From DATKUA01 sp965602675 (lineage in GTDB: Bacteria > Acidobacteriota > DATKUA01), in contig CBFCZO010000020.1 in NCBI GenBank assembly GCA_965602675.1, positions 1 to 41,885 of the forward strand: a stretch of 41,885 nt of DNA, given 5' to 3'. Under the pieces are notes generated by a model. The model was not told the DNA's origin, did no database searches, and worked only from the letters and a program-made list of their open reading frames with translations. Positions 7,545-16,548 of the stretch are shown here, in pieces; positions within the stretch are counted from its first letter, which is position 1, and the number at the start of each line of letters is the position of its first letter. A program made the translations under genes and the position numbers.

Positions 7545-8777
7545 ATGAGCGAGTCGAACGAAAACAGAGCAGAACGGGTCGAGACGATGAAGTCGATCAT
7601 CAAGCGGCTTCACGCCGGGGCCGACCCACAGGAAGTGAAAGAAGATCTGGCAGAGCTGGTGCGGGAGACCGACGCCACTGAAATCGCGGAAATGGAAGAG
7701 CAGATCATCAACGAGGGCATCCCGGTGGACGAGGTGCGCCTGATGTGCGACCTGCACAGCCAGGTCCTCAGGGAGATCACAAGCAATCCCGAGGAGCGTG
7801 CTGTATTGCCCGGCCATCCCGTCGACACCTTCAGGGTGGAGAACTTCGCGATTCGCAACGCGGCCGAGAAAATCAGGAAGATCTACGCCGGACTCGGCGG
7901 CGAGCGCAGCGGCGCGGAGGTCGACGAGGCGCGGCTGGCGATCCGCGAGATGGTCAACAAGCTGATGGACGTGGGCAAGCACTACGAGCGTAAGGAAAAC
8001 CTCATCTTCCCCTACATGGAGAGGCACGGCGTCACCGGTCCCACGCAGGTGATGTGGGCAAAGGACGACGAGGCCAGAGGGCTGCTGAAGAAATTCGCTG
8101 ACGGCATCAAGCGGGAGTTCGATTCGGTGTCTGAGCTTGCCGGCACCCTCGAATCACTGGCCGAGCCCGCGCTGGCGGCGCTCGAAGAAATGATCCACAA
8201 AGAGGAGGATATCCTCCTGCCGATGTGTCTGGATAAGTTCAGCGAGGAGGAGTGGGGGGAGATCTTCATCGAGTCTCCCAAGATCGGCTGGTGTCTGGTC
8301 GAGCCGAGACAGGGCTATCAGCCTCCGGCGTTGTCGGTCGAGCGCGGCGAGCAGGTCTCACTTTCCGACGAGATGGTCGCCTTCCCAGCCGGAAGCCTTT
8401 CCCCGGAACAACTTCGCGGCATCATGCAAGTGATTCCCTTCGACCTCACCTTCGTCGACGCCGACGACCGCGTTCAGTACTTCACTCAGCATGAGGACGG
8501 CATCTTCCCGCGAAGCACCACCGTCATCGGTCGTAAAGTGCAGCACTGCCACCCGCCCAAGAGCGTCGAGATCGTCGAGCGCGTCATCTCGGATTTCCGC
8601 GAGAGGCGCCAAGACGTGGCGGAGTTCTGGCTCGAGATGGGCGGCCGCTTCGTCCACATCCGCTACTTCGCGGTGCGGGGAGCGGACGGCGAATATCTCG
8701 GCACCCTCGAGGTGATGCAGGACGTCACCCGCATCAGAGGTCTCGAAGGCGAGAAGCGGCTGCTGCATTACGATTAG
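7545..8777 (+). CDS. DUF438 - hemerythrin HHE - PAS sensor protein
   Basis: The 410-residue soluble protein has three domains in the usual family order. DUF438 spans about 10-80, a hemerythrin-like four-helix HHE domain about 85-230 and a PAS domain about 290-400. Likely di-iron ligands include His91, His146, Glu151, His161, His218 and Glu222. The PAS part has the family run Q-Y-F-T, I-F-P-R-S, I-G-R-K-V-Q and C-H-P-P-K-S. Proteins of this architecture are associated with O2, NO or redox sensing, but no output domain is present, so the partner is unknown. The FNR/DNR-like promoter upstream supports a role under low oxygen or nitrosative stress. It ends 8 bp from the convergent SAM hydrolase gene. 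Confidence 0.92.
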   Translation: MSESNENRAERVETMKSIIKRLHAGADPQEVKEDLAELVRETDATEIAEMEEQIINEGIPVDEVRLMCDLHSQVLREITSNPEERAVLPGHPVDTFRVENFAIRNAAEKIRKIYAGLGGERSGAEVDEARLAIREMVNKLMDVGKHYERKENLIFPYMERHGVTGPTQVMWAKDDEARGLLKKFADGIKREFDSVSELAGTLESLAEPALAALEEMIHKEEDILLPMCLDKFSEEEWGEIFIESPKIGWCLVEPRQGYQPPALSVERGEQVSLSDEMVAFPAGSLSPEQLRGIMQVIPFDLTFVDADDRVQYFTQHEDGIFPRSTTVIGRKVQHCHPPKSVEIVERVISDFRERRQDVAEFWLEMGGRFVHIRYFAVRGADGEYLGTLEVMQDVTRIRGLEGEKRLLHYD

Positions 8778-8785
8778 CAGCCCAG

Positions 8786-9583
8786 TTATTTTCGTGACCG
8801 CGTGATTACCAGCCGCTCGCCGCGTGCGGCGCCGAGCACTTCGGCGGCGTTGCCGTCTCTGCAGGCTACTTCGAGGAAGCCCCGGCTCCCCACGAGCAAC
8901 ACCGCTTCTCCCTGCGGCGCCGATGCATAGTGATCGACAAACATTTCGATTCGCGTGCCGGAAATCTCCGCTGTCATTGCGCGCGGCTCGATCCCGGCAT
9001 TTATCAATTGGCCGGGCTTGATGTTCGTGATCAGGTTTCCGAAGCGGTCGATATGCATCACCTCGCCCGAGACTATACCGTCCCCGGTCGCCGCCTCCGG
9101 CGGAGCGATTCTGACCGGCGTCTCGACGATGGGACCGATGTCCTCAAAATCAAATCCCCCGGCCAGCGCGGCCGCCGCCGGAGCGAATATGTCCCGCCCA
9201 TGGAACACCGCGCTCGGCTGGGGCCGTGGAATGGTACTCTCAGTTATTTCCCTTGCCGTGGAGTCCGTCTCGTTTTCCAGAACCAGGGTGAAGATGCCGT
9301 TGTCGGGCCCCACGAAATAGTGGCCCCCCGCTGATAGGGCGATTGCCTTTCGCTCGCTTCCCACGCCCGGATCCACGACGGCGAGGTGCACCGTCCCGGG
9401 AGGGAATTCCTCCCGGCATCCCTCAAGCAGCCAAGCGGCCCCCGCCACATCCTGCGGCTCGACCTTGTGGCTGATGTCGACCAGGGTCGCATCAGGTTGT
9501 CCCGAGAGGATTGCCCCCTTCATCGCGGCTACGTAGTGGTCGCGCACTCCGAAGTCGGTAAGCAAGGTTATGATTTTCGCCAT
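8786..9583 (-). CDS. SAM hydrolase / SAM hydroxide adenosyltransferase (DUF62 family)
   Basis: From the ATG at 9583 the protein has 265 residues and begins M-A-K-I-I-T-L-L-T-D-F-G, the family's conserved N-terminus. Further landmarks are V-V-D-P-G-V-G-S, G-P-D-N-G-I-F, H-G-R-D-I-F-A-P and G-N-L-I-T-N-I. The family cleaves S-adenosylmethionine with water to adenosine and methionine; related enzymes use chloride or fluoride. A longer reading starting at 9628 is possible, but GGGAG lies 8-9 nt before the 9583 ATG, and a promoter match ends just upstream of it. The physiological role of these hydrolases in most bacteria is unclear. Confidence 0.88.
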   Translation of the reverse strand: MAKIITLLTDFGVRDHYVAAMKGAILSGQPDATLVDISHKVEPQDVAGAAWLLEGCREEFPPGTVHLAVVDPGVGSERKAIALSAGGHYFVGPDNGIFTLVLENETDSTAREITESTIPRPQPSAVFHGRDIFAPAAAALAGGFDFEDIGPIVETPVRIAPPEAATGDGIVSGEVMHIDRFGNLITNIKPGQLINAGIEPRAMTAEISGTRIEMFVDHYASAPQGEAVLLVGSRGFLEVACRDGNAAEVLGAARGERLVITRSRK

Positions 9584-9604
9584 TCGGGAACTCCCGGTCG
9601 TGTA

Positions 9605-9633
9605 AGTATAGCGCCGGGTCCGAGCCACGTAAA
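9605..9633 (-). promoter_or_regulatory. Candidate sigma70 promoter of the SAM hydrolase gene
   Basis: On the minus strand TTTACG (9633-9628) and TATACT (9610-9605) are 17 bp apart. Transcription would start near 9598, 15 nt before the ATG at 9583. The -35 overlaps the T-run of the TolC-gene terminator. Confidence 0.5.
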
Positions 9634-9663
9634 AAGCCCGCCTGCGTAAAAGCTGACGGGCTT
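9634..9663 (-). terminator. Intrinsic terminator of the TolC-like gene
   Basis: AAGCCCG (9634-9640) and CGGGCTT (9657-9663) form a 7-bp GC-rich stem with a 16-nt loop. On the minus strand it is followed by a run of T, as expected for a factor-independent terminator 25-55 nt beyond the TolC-like stop codon. Confidence 0.6.
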
Positions 9664-9687
9664 AGGGTGATACGTTGATATGCTGAA

Positions 9688-11322
9688 TCAGCGCATTATC
9701 GCGCCTGAGATTCCTTCAGATGTCGTCTCGATGTTAACTTTTCTGTTCTCGAGCAGTGTTCCCATCGCCCTCTCCAGATCGACTTCAGCCTTTGTGTGGC
9801 GCACCATGGCAACGATCACGTTGTAACGGGCCGTAACAAGGTTGTTCTGATACTGCAGGACCTGGAAGTTGGTTGTGCTGCCCACCTGGAATTTCTGCTG
9901 CTCGGCTTCCAGCTGCCTTTCGGCATAAGTCAGCGCCTTGCGGCGGGCTTTAAACTGCTCGGCGGAACTAGTGAGCTCACGGATGGCGTTGCGGACCTCC
10001 ACCGCGATCGAATAGCGGGTCTGGTTGATGCGCAGCTCATTCTGGCGGCGCATAACCCTGTTTGTCATCAGCGAGGAGCGGGCGGCGTCGTTGCCGAAGA
10101 TGTAGATGAAGCGTGCGCCGATTGTCCAGTCACGGTTAGTGGCCGAGAACACATCGCGCAATGTCGAGGTGAAGCCGAGAGGCAGGCCATCCGGCGGTAC
10201 CGGGGCGAACTGGTTGGGCGTGAATGTACCTCCGAAACTGTAAAGCGATACGTCGGCGGTGATATCGACCTGCGGCAGAAGCTGGTTGCGGGCATATGAT
10301 ATCGAGATGTTATTGTTCTCGACCTGCAAATCGAGCTGCTTGAGTTCCGGACGGTTTTTGTAGGCCTTCTCAAGGCATTTGCCAAAATCATTTTCCTTGA
10401 GGGCGGGCTCATGGAGGTCTTCCGTCGGGACAATTGTGATTTCCCAGTCCTCGGAAACCATCGCCTGCTTGAGGTTGTCCTGAGCGCGCTCAACAAGAGC
10501 CCTGGCGTCTACCAGCTCGGCCTCGCGCGCAGCCACTCTCTCCTCCGCTGCGGTGATTTCGATCTCCGGCAGCGAGCCCACTTCAACCTGTATCCTGTTT
10601 ATATCCAGTTGCTCATGCGCCAACTGCAAGGCGTCTTCAGAAACCTTCAGAGCATCGTAGGCGCTGGCGAGATCCCAGTAGCGACCCTCGAGGTCTACCA
10701 GCGTCATGATCACCTGGCTTTCGAAGGAGGCCTCGTCGATCTTCAGCGAGTTGCGGTTGATCATGATCTGACGCTCTGTGGCCAGCTTGCCGAAATTCTT
10801 GAGGATCGGTTGGCTAACGCTGATATTCCAAGAGTTGTTGAACTGCGGATTCAGCGAGGATGTGATCGAGTTGGAGCCGGAACGGCGCACGTTCAAACTG
10901 GTTGCAACGTCAGCACCGGTGAAGATCTTGCGGTTCAATGCGCTGTTGAGCGACTGATAATTGGTCGCGCTGCCCCTGAAGGATGTGATGCCGCGCTCTT
11001 GGGCCTTGTTGTACTGGAAGTTCTCAGTAATAGAGAAATTATAGATGCCGTAGGAACCTAGCAGGCTGGCGTAGGCGCTTTCAGTGCTGAGAGCCTGGAT
11101 CTGAATGTCAAAATTCTTCTCAAGCGCCATCTCTCGGGCCTGGTTAAGGCTTAAGTTAAGCACCCGCTCTTTTTCCTGGGCGTTGACGCTTGTCGCCAGG
11201 GCCGTCAGGACGGCTAGAGTTAAGATGACAATCCCCACGATCCACTTGATGTCGCGTTCGAGAACCAACGCCCTCGCCACCGCCCTCGGACGCCTTGTAT
11301 TTATCGATCTTATCGGAAACAT
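9688..11322 (-). CDS. TolC-family outer-membrane efflux protein
   Basis: The 544-residue protein has an N-terminal signal segment (basic region, then I-V-G-I-V-I-L-T-L-A-V-L) ending near T-S-V-N-A, followed by two repeats of long alpha-helical hairpin sequence typical of OEP domains. The opening L-S-L-N-Q-A-R-E-M-A-L-E-K-N is the characteristic first helix. TolC-type proteins form the trimeric outer-membrane and periplasmic channel of type I secretion or RND/ABC efflux pumps. No inner-membrane pump or adaptor gene is adjacent, so the partner is encoded elsewhere. A good ribosome site (GGGAGG) lies 6-7 nt before the ATG at 11322. Confidence 0.9.
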   Translation of the reverse strand: MFPIRSINTRRPRAVARALVLERDIKWIVGIVILTLAVLTALATSVNAQEKERVLNLSLNQAREMALEKNFDIQIQALSTESAYASLLGSYGIYNFSITENFQYNKAQERGITSFRGSATNYQSLNSALNRKIFTGADVATSLNVRRSGSNSITSSLNPQFNNSWNISVSQPILKNFGKLATERQIMINRNSLKIDEASFESQVIMTLVDLEGRYWDLASAYDALKVSEDALQLAHEQLDINRIQVEVGSLPEIEITAAEERVAAREAELVDARALVERAQDNLKQAMVSEDWEITIVPTEDLHEPALKENDFGKCLEKAYKNRPELKQLDLQVENNNISISYARNQLLPQVDITADVSLYSFGGTFTPNQFAPVPPDGLPLGFTSTLRDVFSATNRDWTIGARFIYIFGNDAARSSLMTNRVMRRQNELRINQTRYSIAVEVRNAIRELTSSAEQFKARRKALTYAERQLEAEQQKFQVGSTTNFQVLQYQNNLVTARYNVIVAMVRHTKAEVDLERAMGTLLENRKVNIETTSEGISGAIMR

Positions 11323-11353
11323 AGACTACCTCCCTATCATCATCATCTTAAAC

Positions 11354-11365
11354 GTCTATATAGAC
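11354..11365. promoter_or_regulatory. Perfect 12-bp palindrome upstream of the TolC-like gene
   Basis: GTCTATATAGAC is a perfect inverted repeat located 32-43 nt before the TolC-like ATG. Its TATATA core could itself serve as a -10 element, so the palindrome may be a repressor operator. No known regulator family is assigned. Confidence 0.35.
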
Positions 11366-11421
11366 ACCAACGTTCCTTGGAAATTAAGTTTTTAGGATTT
11401 TCAATGGTAACTTCTTGCTGA

Positions 11422-12264
11422 TCATTTCCTGCTTCTGTTGCCGGAGTTTTTTCCGGAGTTTCCGTCGGAAAGTTTCACGCCTGCAATATTCATCAACTGG
11501 CTGAGTCTGACAAGCCCTTTATCTTCTGCGATTGCGCAAAGCCTGATGAAGACCGAAGCTGTGGCGGCGGCATCACCCAAAGCTCTGTGGCGCCCCTCAA
11601 TACCGACGCCGAAGTAATCCGCCACCGAACCGAGCTTGTAGCTGTCGAGACCGGGTAGCAGAGCCCTGGACAGGCGCACCGTGCATAACGTAGGATTCGC
11701 GATTCGCGCGCCTTGTGCTCGCCCCAGCTCGGCGTTGAGGAAGTTGACATCGAACGATCCGTTGTGAGCCACAAGCACCCGCTTCCCGAGTATGTCGACG
11801 ATCGCGTCAGCAACCTCATTGAATTCCGGCGCATCGGCCACCATGTCGTTTGTGATGCCCGTCATGTTGACTATTCGACGCGGAATCGGCACACCCGGAT
11901 TAATGAGGGCGGAGAAATCGTCGGTGATTTTGCTGCTTTCCACCAAAACCGCCGCGATCTCGGTCACCCGGTGCTTCGGCGGCGGCAAGCCGGTGGTCTC
12001 GAGGTCGATCACGGCGTAGCGAAGCCGGGATATCAGCGGATCGTTGCCGCGGCGGCGAGATAGGTGGACGCCTCCATCGCTGCGCATGCTGATGCGGCTT
12101 TCGCCGGCTACGGCGGCGGCGACAAGGCGCCTGGCCATTGGCTCTGCGCAATTGGCGATTTCGAAGACGTCATTGCATATATCCACCACGGAGGATTTTC
12201 CGCCGTGTTCGGTCAGGTGGGCAACGAGCCGTTCGATCAACTGTGACTGTCGTTCAAGCGTCAT
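11422..12264 (-). CDS. DEDDh 3'-5' exonuclease (DnaQ/epsilon-like) with N-terminal extension
   Basis: The 280-residue protein carries a DEDDh exonuclease domain at about residues 83-245. Catalytic residues are visible: D87 and E89 in V-I-D-L-E-T-T-G, D172 in H-N-G-S-F-D, and H226 with D231 in H-R-A-L-G-D-A. This is the arrangement of DNA polymerase III epsilon and PolC-type proofreading exonucleases. The first 75 residues form a mostly helical extension seen in stand-alone bacterial DnaQ-like proteins; its function is not evident. The C-terminus is short and basic. No polymerase gene is nearby, so a repair or RNA-processing role is as likely as replication proofreading. Confidence 0.88.
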   Translation of the reverse strand: MTLERQSQLIERLVAHLTEHGGKSSVVDICNDVFEIANCAEPMARRLVAAAVAGESRISMRSDGGVHLSRRRGNDPLISRLRYAVIDLETTGLPPPKHRVTEIAAVLVESSKITDDFSALINPGVPIPRRIVNMTGITNDMVADAPEFNEVADAIVDILGKRVLVAHNGSFDVNFLNAELGRAQGARIANPTLCTVRLSRALLPGLDSYKLGSVADYFGVGIEGRHRALGDAAATASVFIRLCAIAEDKGLVRLSQLMNIAGVKLSDGNSGKNSGNRSRK

Positions 12265-12338
12265 CTACATTCCCAAGGTGCATGCGATTGTAACACAGCG
12301 GCTGGAGTATGTGTGAGAAGAGGGTGGCTGTGGGATAA

Positions 12339-13235
12339 TCAGCTCGGCAGCTCGATATTGGCAATTCCCGAGTTGTCAAAAAGCGATTCGTCAAGCGAGA
12401 GGCTGTAATCGAGCTCGCTAAGCAGCCGGGCTCGGTCGTCCGGCAGGTCACCGCGCACATGGCAGTGGTTGGAAACGTGGCTGCAGTTGATTTCCACCGT
12501 GGTATCGATCTCCTCAATGAACGCGCGGATCTCCCGAATCGTTCCGTGAGGCGACAGGAAAGTGAAGCGCTTCTCCTGAGCCTCTTCGGTCAGGGGAGTG
12601 TGGGGAATGGGCACGAGAGTTTGGAAATCGACACAACTCGGCGTGATTTCGTTGACCGCCTCGGCCGTGGCTTTGACATGCTCACCGCTGAGCTCGGTAC
12701 CGGCCGCTCCGATCATCACATAGAGATGTAGCTCGAAGCCGGCTTTCTTGATTATTGTCGCCGCTTCCAGCATCCCTTCCTTGTCAACGCCTTTTTTAAG
12801 AAGGCGAAGAACATCGTCGCTGCCGCTCTCGAGCCCCATGTGAATCCGGGTGAGGCCGTTACGCAGAAACGAAGCCAGCTGCTTCGACGTGCGGTTCAGA
12901 ACAGCTTTGGCGCTGCCGTAAGCCGAGACCCCTTTCAAAAACGGAAAGTGGAAATAAAGGATTTTGAGGATTGAGTTGAGCATCTTCGGTTCCAGGCTGA
13001 TCGTGTTGCCCTCGGAGATGAAAATCGAGGAGATCTCCTCGAGCTGGAAACTGCGCGCCTCCGAGCGGACATACTCCTCGAATTCCCTTAAGTCGAAAGG
13101 CTTTGTCTTGTCTTCGCTGAACATCGGGCAATAGCTGCACTTGGCATAGGGGCAAACGCCCGGCCCGTGGATTATCAAGCTGCGTGATTCGGTCTTGGGA
13201 AAAACCATGCCGAATTTGCCTTGATTACTGTTCAA
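12339..13235 (-). CDS. Radical SAM protein of unknown function
   Basis: The protein has the [4Fe-4S]-binding C-x4-C-x2-C motif (G-V-C-P-Y-A-K-C-S-Y-C-P-M) about 30 residues in, then S-E-G-N and H-M-G-L-E-S-G-S, the expected later strands of the SAM barrel. The x4 spacing occurs in a known group of uncharacterised radical SAM proteins and is not a defect. I chose the TTG at 13235 because AAGGAG lies 6 nt upstream. The frame stays open to a TTG at 13307 without any ribosome site, and ATG 13208 is a third option. The C-terminus is acidic with an S-H-V-S-N-H-C-H cluster. The substrate is unknown. It is codirectional with the flanking kinase and exonuclease genes, with gaps of about 70-140 bp. Confidence 0.8.
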   Translation of the reverse strand: MNSNQGKFGMVFPKTESRSLIIHGPGVCPYAKCSYCPMFSEDKTKPFDLREFEEYVRSEARSFQLEEISSIFISEGNTISLEPKMLNSILKILYFHFPFLKGVSAYGSAKAVLNRTSKQLASFLRNGLTRIHMGLESGSDDVLRLLKKGVDKEGMLEAATIIKKAGFELHLYVMIGAAGTELSGEHVKATAEAVNEITPSCVDFQTLVPIPHTPLTEEAQEKRFTFLSPHGTIREIRAFIEEIDTTVEINCSHVSNHCHVRGDLPDDRARLLSELDYSLSLDESLFDNSGIANIELPS

Positions 13236-13372
13236 TAACAACTCCTTATTTGTAACCAACCTTGATTCAGCGGAGCTCCGCGTGAGTGATGATCCATTCT
13301 GATTCAATGTGACAATTCTCGATTAAGAAGGATAAGAAGCCGCGATAGAGGAGTCAACCCGTTGCAGCGGCC

Positions 13373-15322
13373 TTAACCGTTGCCATTACTTTCGCTGTGA
13401 TGCTTCTTCAAGGTAAAGCGGAATTTGCTGCCGGAGTTTTTCTCCGATTCCACCCAGATCCTGCCCTCGTGAACTTCCACGATCCGCTTGGCAATCGCCA
13501 ATCCCACGCCGCTGCCTTCCACTCCCTCGGGTGCCGAGCTGAAGAATACATCGAATATCTTACCCGTAATTTCGCCATCGATACCGATACCGTTGTCCTC
13601 GACCGTGAAGAGGTAGTAGTCGTCGCGATCCTCGCAACTGATCCCAATCAGCAGCGGCCTTTCGGGATGGCGGTACTTGATCGCATTGTTCAGAAGGTTC
13701 TGGAAAAGGCGAGTGAATTGCTCCTCGTCCGCCCGCAATTCGGGCAAGCCGTCCAACTTCATCTCGATATCGCTCGCGTCGGAACGGACCTTTTCCTCAA
13801 GAAAAACGCCTGAGATCAGAGCCTTCAGATCGATGTCCCTGAAGTCAGCTTTCCTGGTGCCCACGCGGCTTAGCACCAAAAGATCATTTATCATATTTTC
13901 CATCTTGCCGAGGTTGGCGAGGATTCGCATCATGAGGTGGCGCTGCTCCTCGTCCTGATCGCCCCGGTGCTTCATCTCGAGCATCCTCAGCAGGCCCGAA
14001 AGCGTGAACAGCGGAGATTTGAGGTCGTGTGAAACGGTGTAAACGAAACTCTCCAACTCCAGGTTTTTCATGTGAATCGCGTCTCCAGCGAGCTTCTGCT
14101 TGGTGACGTCGTTGCTGAAGAGAATTACCTTTGCCACGCTGCCGTCTGCGTCCGAGATGGGAAAGAAGTTGTGCACATACCAGCGCTCAGCGCCGTGGAC
14201 CTCGTGCAGCATCGCCTCGGTTCGCCTGTGCTCGCCCTTCACCGCGCCGGTGAAAGCGATGAAAACCTCCTGATCTCTGAGTTTCCTGCCCTGTCCGATG
14301 CACACCGAGCCCAGCAGCGTATCCTGATCCTCGCTGCCGACGAGTTTCGTGAATGCCTTGTTGCAGTCCCTGCACGCTCCGGTACGATCGAAAATCGCAA
14401 TACTGACGGGCGACTTGTAGATGATCTGCTGTAGAAACCGTTCCGATTCCTGCAGCTCTGCCGTCCGCTCTTCCACCATTTGCTCGAGCGATTCGTTGAG
14501 GGCCGTGATCTCGTGGTTCAGTTGCTCCAGTGCGTCGGCCTTCTCCTTCGTTTGTTCCCGGCTCGCTTTCAGGCGGGCCACCATGTCGTTGAACGAGCTC
14601 GCGAGTATACCGAGTTCGTTTCTTATCTTAATATCTATCACCAGATCGAGGTCGCCCGCTGCTACCAGCCTGGTGCCGCGGATGAGCTCAGTGGTCGGTT
14701 TGAGCAGATTCCGCCGCGCAAGGAACCAGAACACGAACGTAGCCAGCATCATTGAAATAATGATCGCCCCGATGGCAACGGCATACTGTATCAGCGCGTT
14801 GTTGAGACTTTTTCCGGTTTCCAGGCTTCTATTGCCGGCGATCTCGTTCAACACCGCCAAACGGTCGCCGAGATCGTCGGCAAGCAAGTCGAGTTGATGC
14901 ATCAGCTCGCCGGCCTCTTCGCCCGCTCCAGTCTCGACAGCGATGAACACCCGCATTGCCAGGTTTTCGAATCCGAAGTGGTCGCTTTTCACATCGTTCA
15001 TCTGCTGAATTTCAATGGTCGACTCGCTGCTTTTTTCCAGCTGGTAGTACTTTCTATAAGTCTCGAAGCTCAACTCGAGAAATTCGCTCTTATCCGTTTC
15101 GTCCTGATACTCCAGGAAGTGCCGGGCAAGGCTGTATTGCCGCAACAGATGACCGGTGATGTCAGAGGAAATCCGGCTGGTGGCCTCCATCGATCGGATG
15201 GCTGTCTGGAGGCGGTCCAGCAGTGTCAGCGTCTCAAGAATGGTAAAAATCAACAGAGCGCTGAGCACAAACAGCAATGCCGACAGGCCGGTTACAAAGG
15301 CAATTTTTATGTTTGGTCTCAT
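13373..15322 (-). CDS. Membrane sensor histidine kinase (HAMP-PAS-HisKA-HATPase)
   Basis: The 649-residue protein has TM1 at about 8-30, a largely helical periplasmic domain at about 31-180, TM2 at about 181-203, HAMP at about 205-258, a coiled coil, PAS at about 295-410, HisKA with phospho-acceptor His432 (S-H-D-L-K-S-P), and an ATPase domain with N-box near 545 and G boxes near 580 and 610. It lacks a receiver domain. The first codon overlaps the end of the upstream binding-protein gene (ATGA), so the two are coupled and probably form one sensing unit. No response regulator gene is adjacent, so its partner is encoded elsewhere. Confidence 0.92.
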   Translation of the reverse strand: MRPNIKIAFVTGLSALLFVLSALLIFTILETLTLLDRLQTAIRSMEATSRISSDITGHLLRQYSLARHFLEYQDETDKSEFLELSFETYRKYYQLEKSSESTIEIQQMNDVKSDHFGFENLAMRVFIAVETGAGEEAGELMHQLDLLADDLGDRLAVLNEIAGNRSLETGKSLNNALIQYAVAIGAIIISMMLATFVFWFLARRNLLKPTTELIRGTRLVAAGDLDLVIDIKIRNELGILASSFNDMVARLKASREQTKEKADALEQLNHEITALNESLEQMVEERTAELQESERFLQQIIYKSPVSIAIFDRTGACRDCNKAFTKLVGSEDQDTLLGSVCIGQGRKLRDQEVFIAFTGAVKGEHRRTEAMLHEVHGAERWYVHNFFPISDADGSVAKVILFSNDVTKQKLAGDAIHMKNLELESFVYTVSHDLKSPLFTLSGLLRMLEMKHRGDQDEEQRHLMMRILANLGKMENMINDLLVLSRVGTRKADFRDIDLKALISGVFLEEKVRSDASDIEMKLDGLPELRADEEQFTRLFQNLLNNAIKYRHPERPLLIGISCEDRDDYYLFTVEDNGIGIDGEITGKIFDVFFSSAPEGVEGSGVGLAIAKRIVEVHEGRIWVESEKNSGSKFRFTLKKHHSESNGNG

Positions 15323-16506
15323 TCGTCCTTATGTATCGCAGTCGACGTCTCTTTCGAGATCACGCGCGACTCGAAGACCGTCAGCTCTTTGCCGAATTCG
15401 ATGATCACGACCGGACGATGATTGTTGCCATCCGGCTCGAACAGAATCCTGCCGGAAGCGCCTTTGAATGGGGGTGTTCGGTTCCCGATTCCAGCAATGT
15501 AATTCCTGATCGATTTCCTATCCGCTCCGGAATGCCCGATGGCCTCGGCCAGCAGGTTTACGGCGTCGTAATACAACGCGTCGTTCGGTTCCGGTTCACG
15601 GCCGTATTTCTCCACGAACACATTGCGAAAACGTAATGCCTCGGGCCTCTGATCGAGGGGATTGTAAAAGGACGAGGCGAACACCCGCGAGCCTGCGAGA
15701 GCCTCTCCCACTCGATTTGCGAATGCCACACCGAATGTCGTGTCGCTCGAGAGGATCGTCGCCGTGAATCCTTTTTCCTCGAAGCGATCCAACATCCGGA
15801 TCAGTCCGGGTGCCGTGCCGATCAAGAAAATCTGGCGGAAATCGGATTCGATCATTCGATCGGAAAGCACATCGATTATTTCGAGATCTGTCACGGAGAA
15901 GAAACCCACATAGCGGATAGTGCCGCCCAGCGCCTTGAAGTGATCCATGAACGAGTCGACCAACATCTTGCCGTAATCGTTATTGGTGAACAGCACTGCA
16001 ATGTCATCGAACTCAAGCTTCTCAATCGCCACGTCAGCCAGGAATTCTCCGTGGAGCGTGTCATTGACGCTGAGCCTGAAGATCCACGGGCCGACGTCGG
16101 TTATCAGCGGATTGCTGCTGCCGGGAGCTATCTGGACCACACCGTTACGGTTATAAACATAAGCCGCCGGCAGGCTCTTGGTGCTCCCGTCGTGGCCCAC
16201 GACTCCCAAAATCCTAGGGTCCTTTGACAGTTCATCGGCTATCGCCACCGCCTGGTGGGCGACTGTTTGCACTTCAGGTGCGGAGGCGAATACCACCCGC
16301 AGCTCCGCCCCGTTGATTCCACCCGCGGCGTTAATCTGTTCGACAGCCAGCTCTATGGCTTGTCTGGTCCCCGGGTTTTCGGCGGTCCCGATGAAAAGTG
16401 CTTCGGGAGCCTGCTGGCAGGCCTGGGCCGCCGGTAAAAGCAGGAACAATATCAAAACGCCCACTCTGCCAAGAAAGCCCTGAAAATATCGCATCGTCCT
16501 AATCAT
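15319..16506 (-). CDS. Type-1 periplasmic (branched-chain amino acid-like) binding protein
   Basis: The product of about 395 residues has a signal segment ending A-A-Q-A-C (lipoprotein or signal peptidase I site) and then the Peripla_BP_6 (LivJ-like) fold. Landmarks are T-R-Q-A-I-E-L-A-V-E-Q-I-N-A-A-G-G-I-N-G, the ligand-loop region G-H-D-G-S-T-K-S, and D-Y-G-K. No ABC permease or ATPase gene adjoins it; instead its stop overlaps the start of a sensor kinase gene. That arrangement suggests ligand presentation to the kinase rather than transport. The frame is open to 16569, but a TATAAT box at 16524-16519 implies a start at 16506 or 16494. Confidence 0.85.
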   Translation of the reverse strand: MIRTMRYFQGFLGRVGVLILFLLLPAAQACQQAPEALFIGTAENPGTRQAIELAVEQINAAGGINGAELRVVFASAPEVQTVAHQAVAIADELSKDPRILGVVGHDGSTKSLPAAYVYNRNGVVQIAPGSSNPLITDVGPWIFRLSVNDTLHGEFLADVAIEKLEFDDIAVLFTNNDYGKMLVDSFMDHFKALGGTIRYVGFFSVTDLEIIDVLSDRMIESDFRQIFLIGTAPGLIRMLDRFEEKGFTATILSSDTTFGVAFANRVGEALAGSRVFASSFYNPLDQRPEALRFRNVFVEKYGREPEPNDALYYDAVNLLAEAIGHSGADRKSIRNYIAGIGNRTPPFKGASGRILFEPDGNNHRPVVIIEFGKELTVFESRVISKETSTAIHKDE

Positions 16507-16518
16507 AACCCTGGAGAG

Positions 16519-16548
16519 ATTATAGCTGAAAAGTCTCTTATATAAGAA
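16519..16548 (-). promoter_or_regulatory. Candidate promoter of the binding protein-kinase operon
   Basis: A perfect -10 box TATAAT (16524-16519 on the minus strand) lies 12 nt before ATG 16506. The -35 region is poor (TTCTTA, 18 bp away), which suggests activator dependence. The position argues against translation from 16569. Confidence 0.45.

Noticed and set aside
12339..13235. C-x4-C-x2-C motif of the radical SAM protein as a defect of the usual C-x3-C-x2-C
   Set aside because: The x4 spacing with C-P-x-x-x-C-x-x-C-P-M is typical of an existing radical SAM group, so it is not novel.
13322..13372. GCCGC/GCGGC pairing after the histidine kinase gene as a terminator
   Set aside because: Only five base pairs around a loop of more than 20 nt and no solid T-run.
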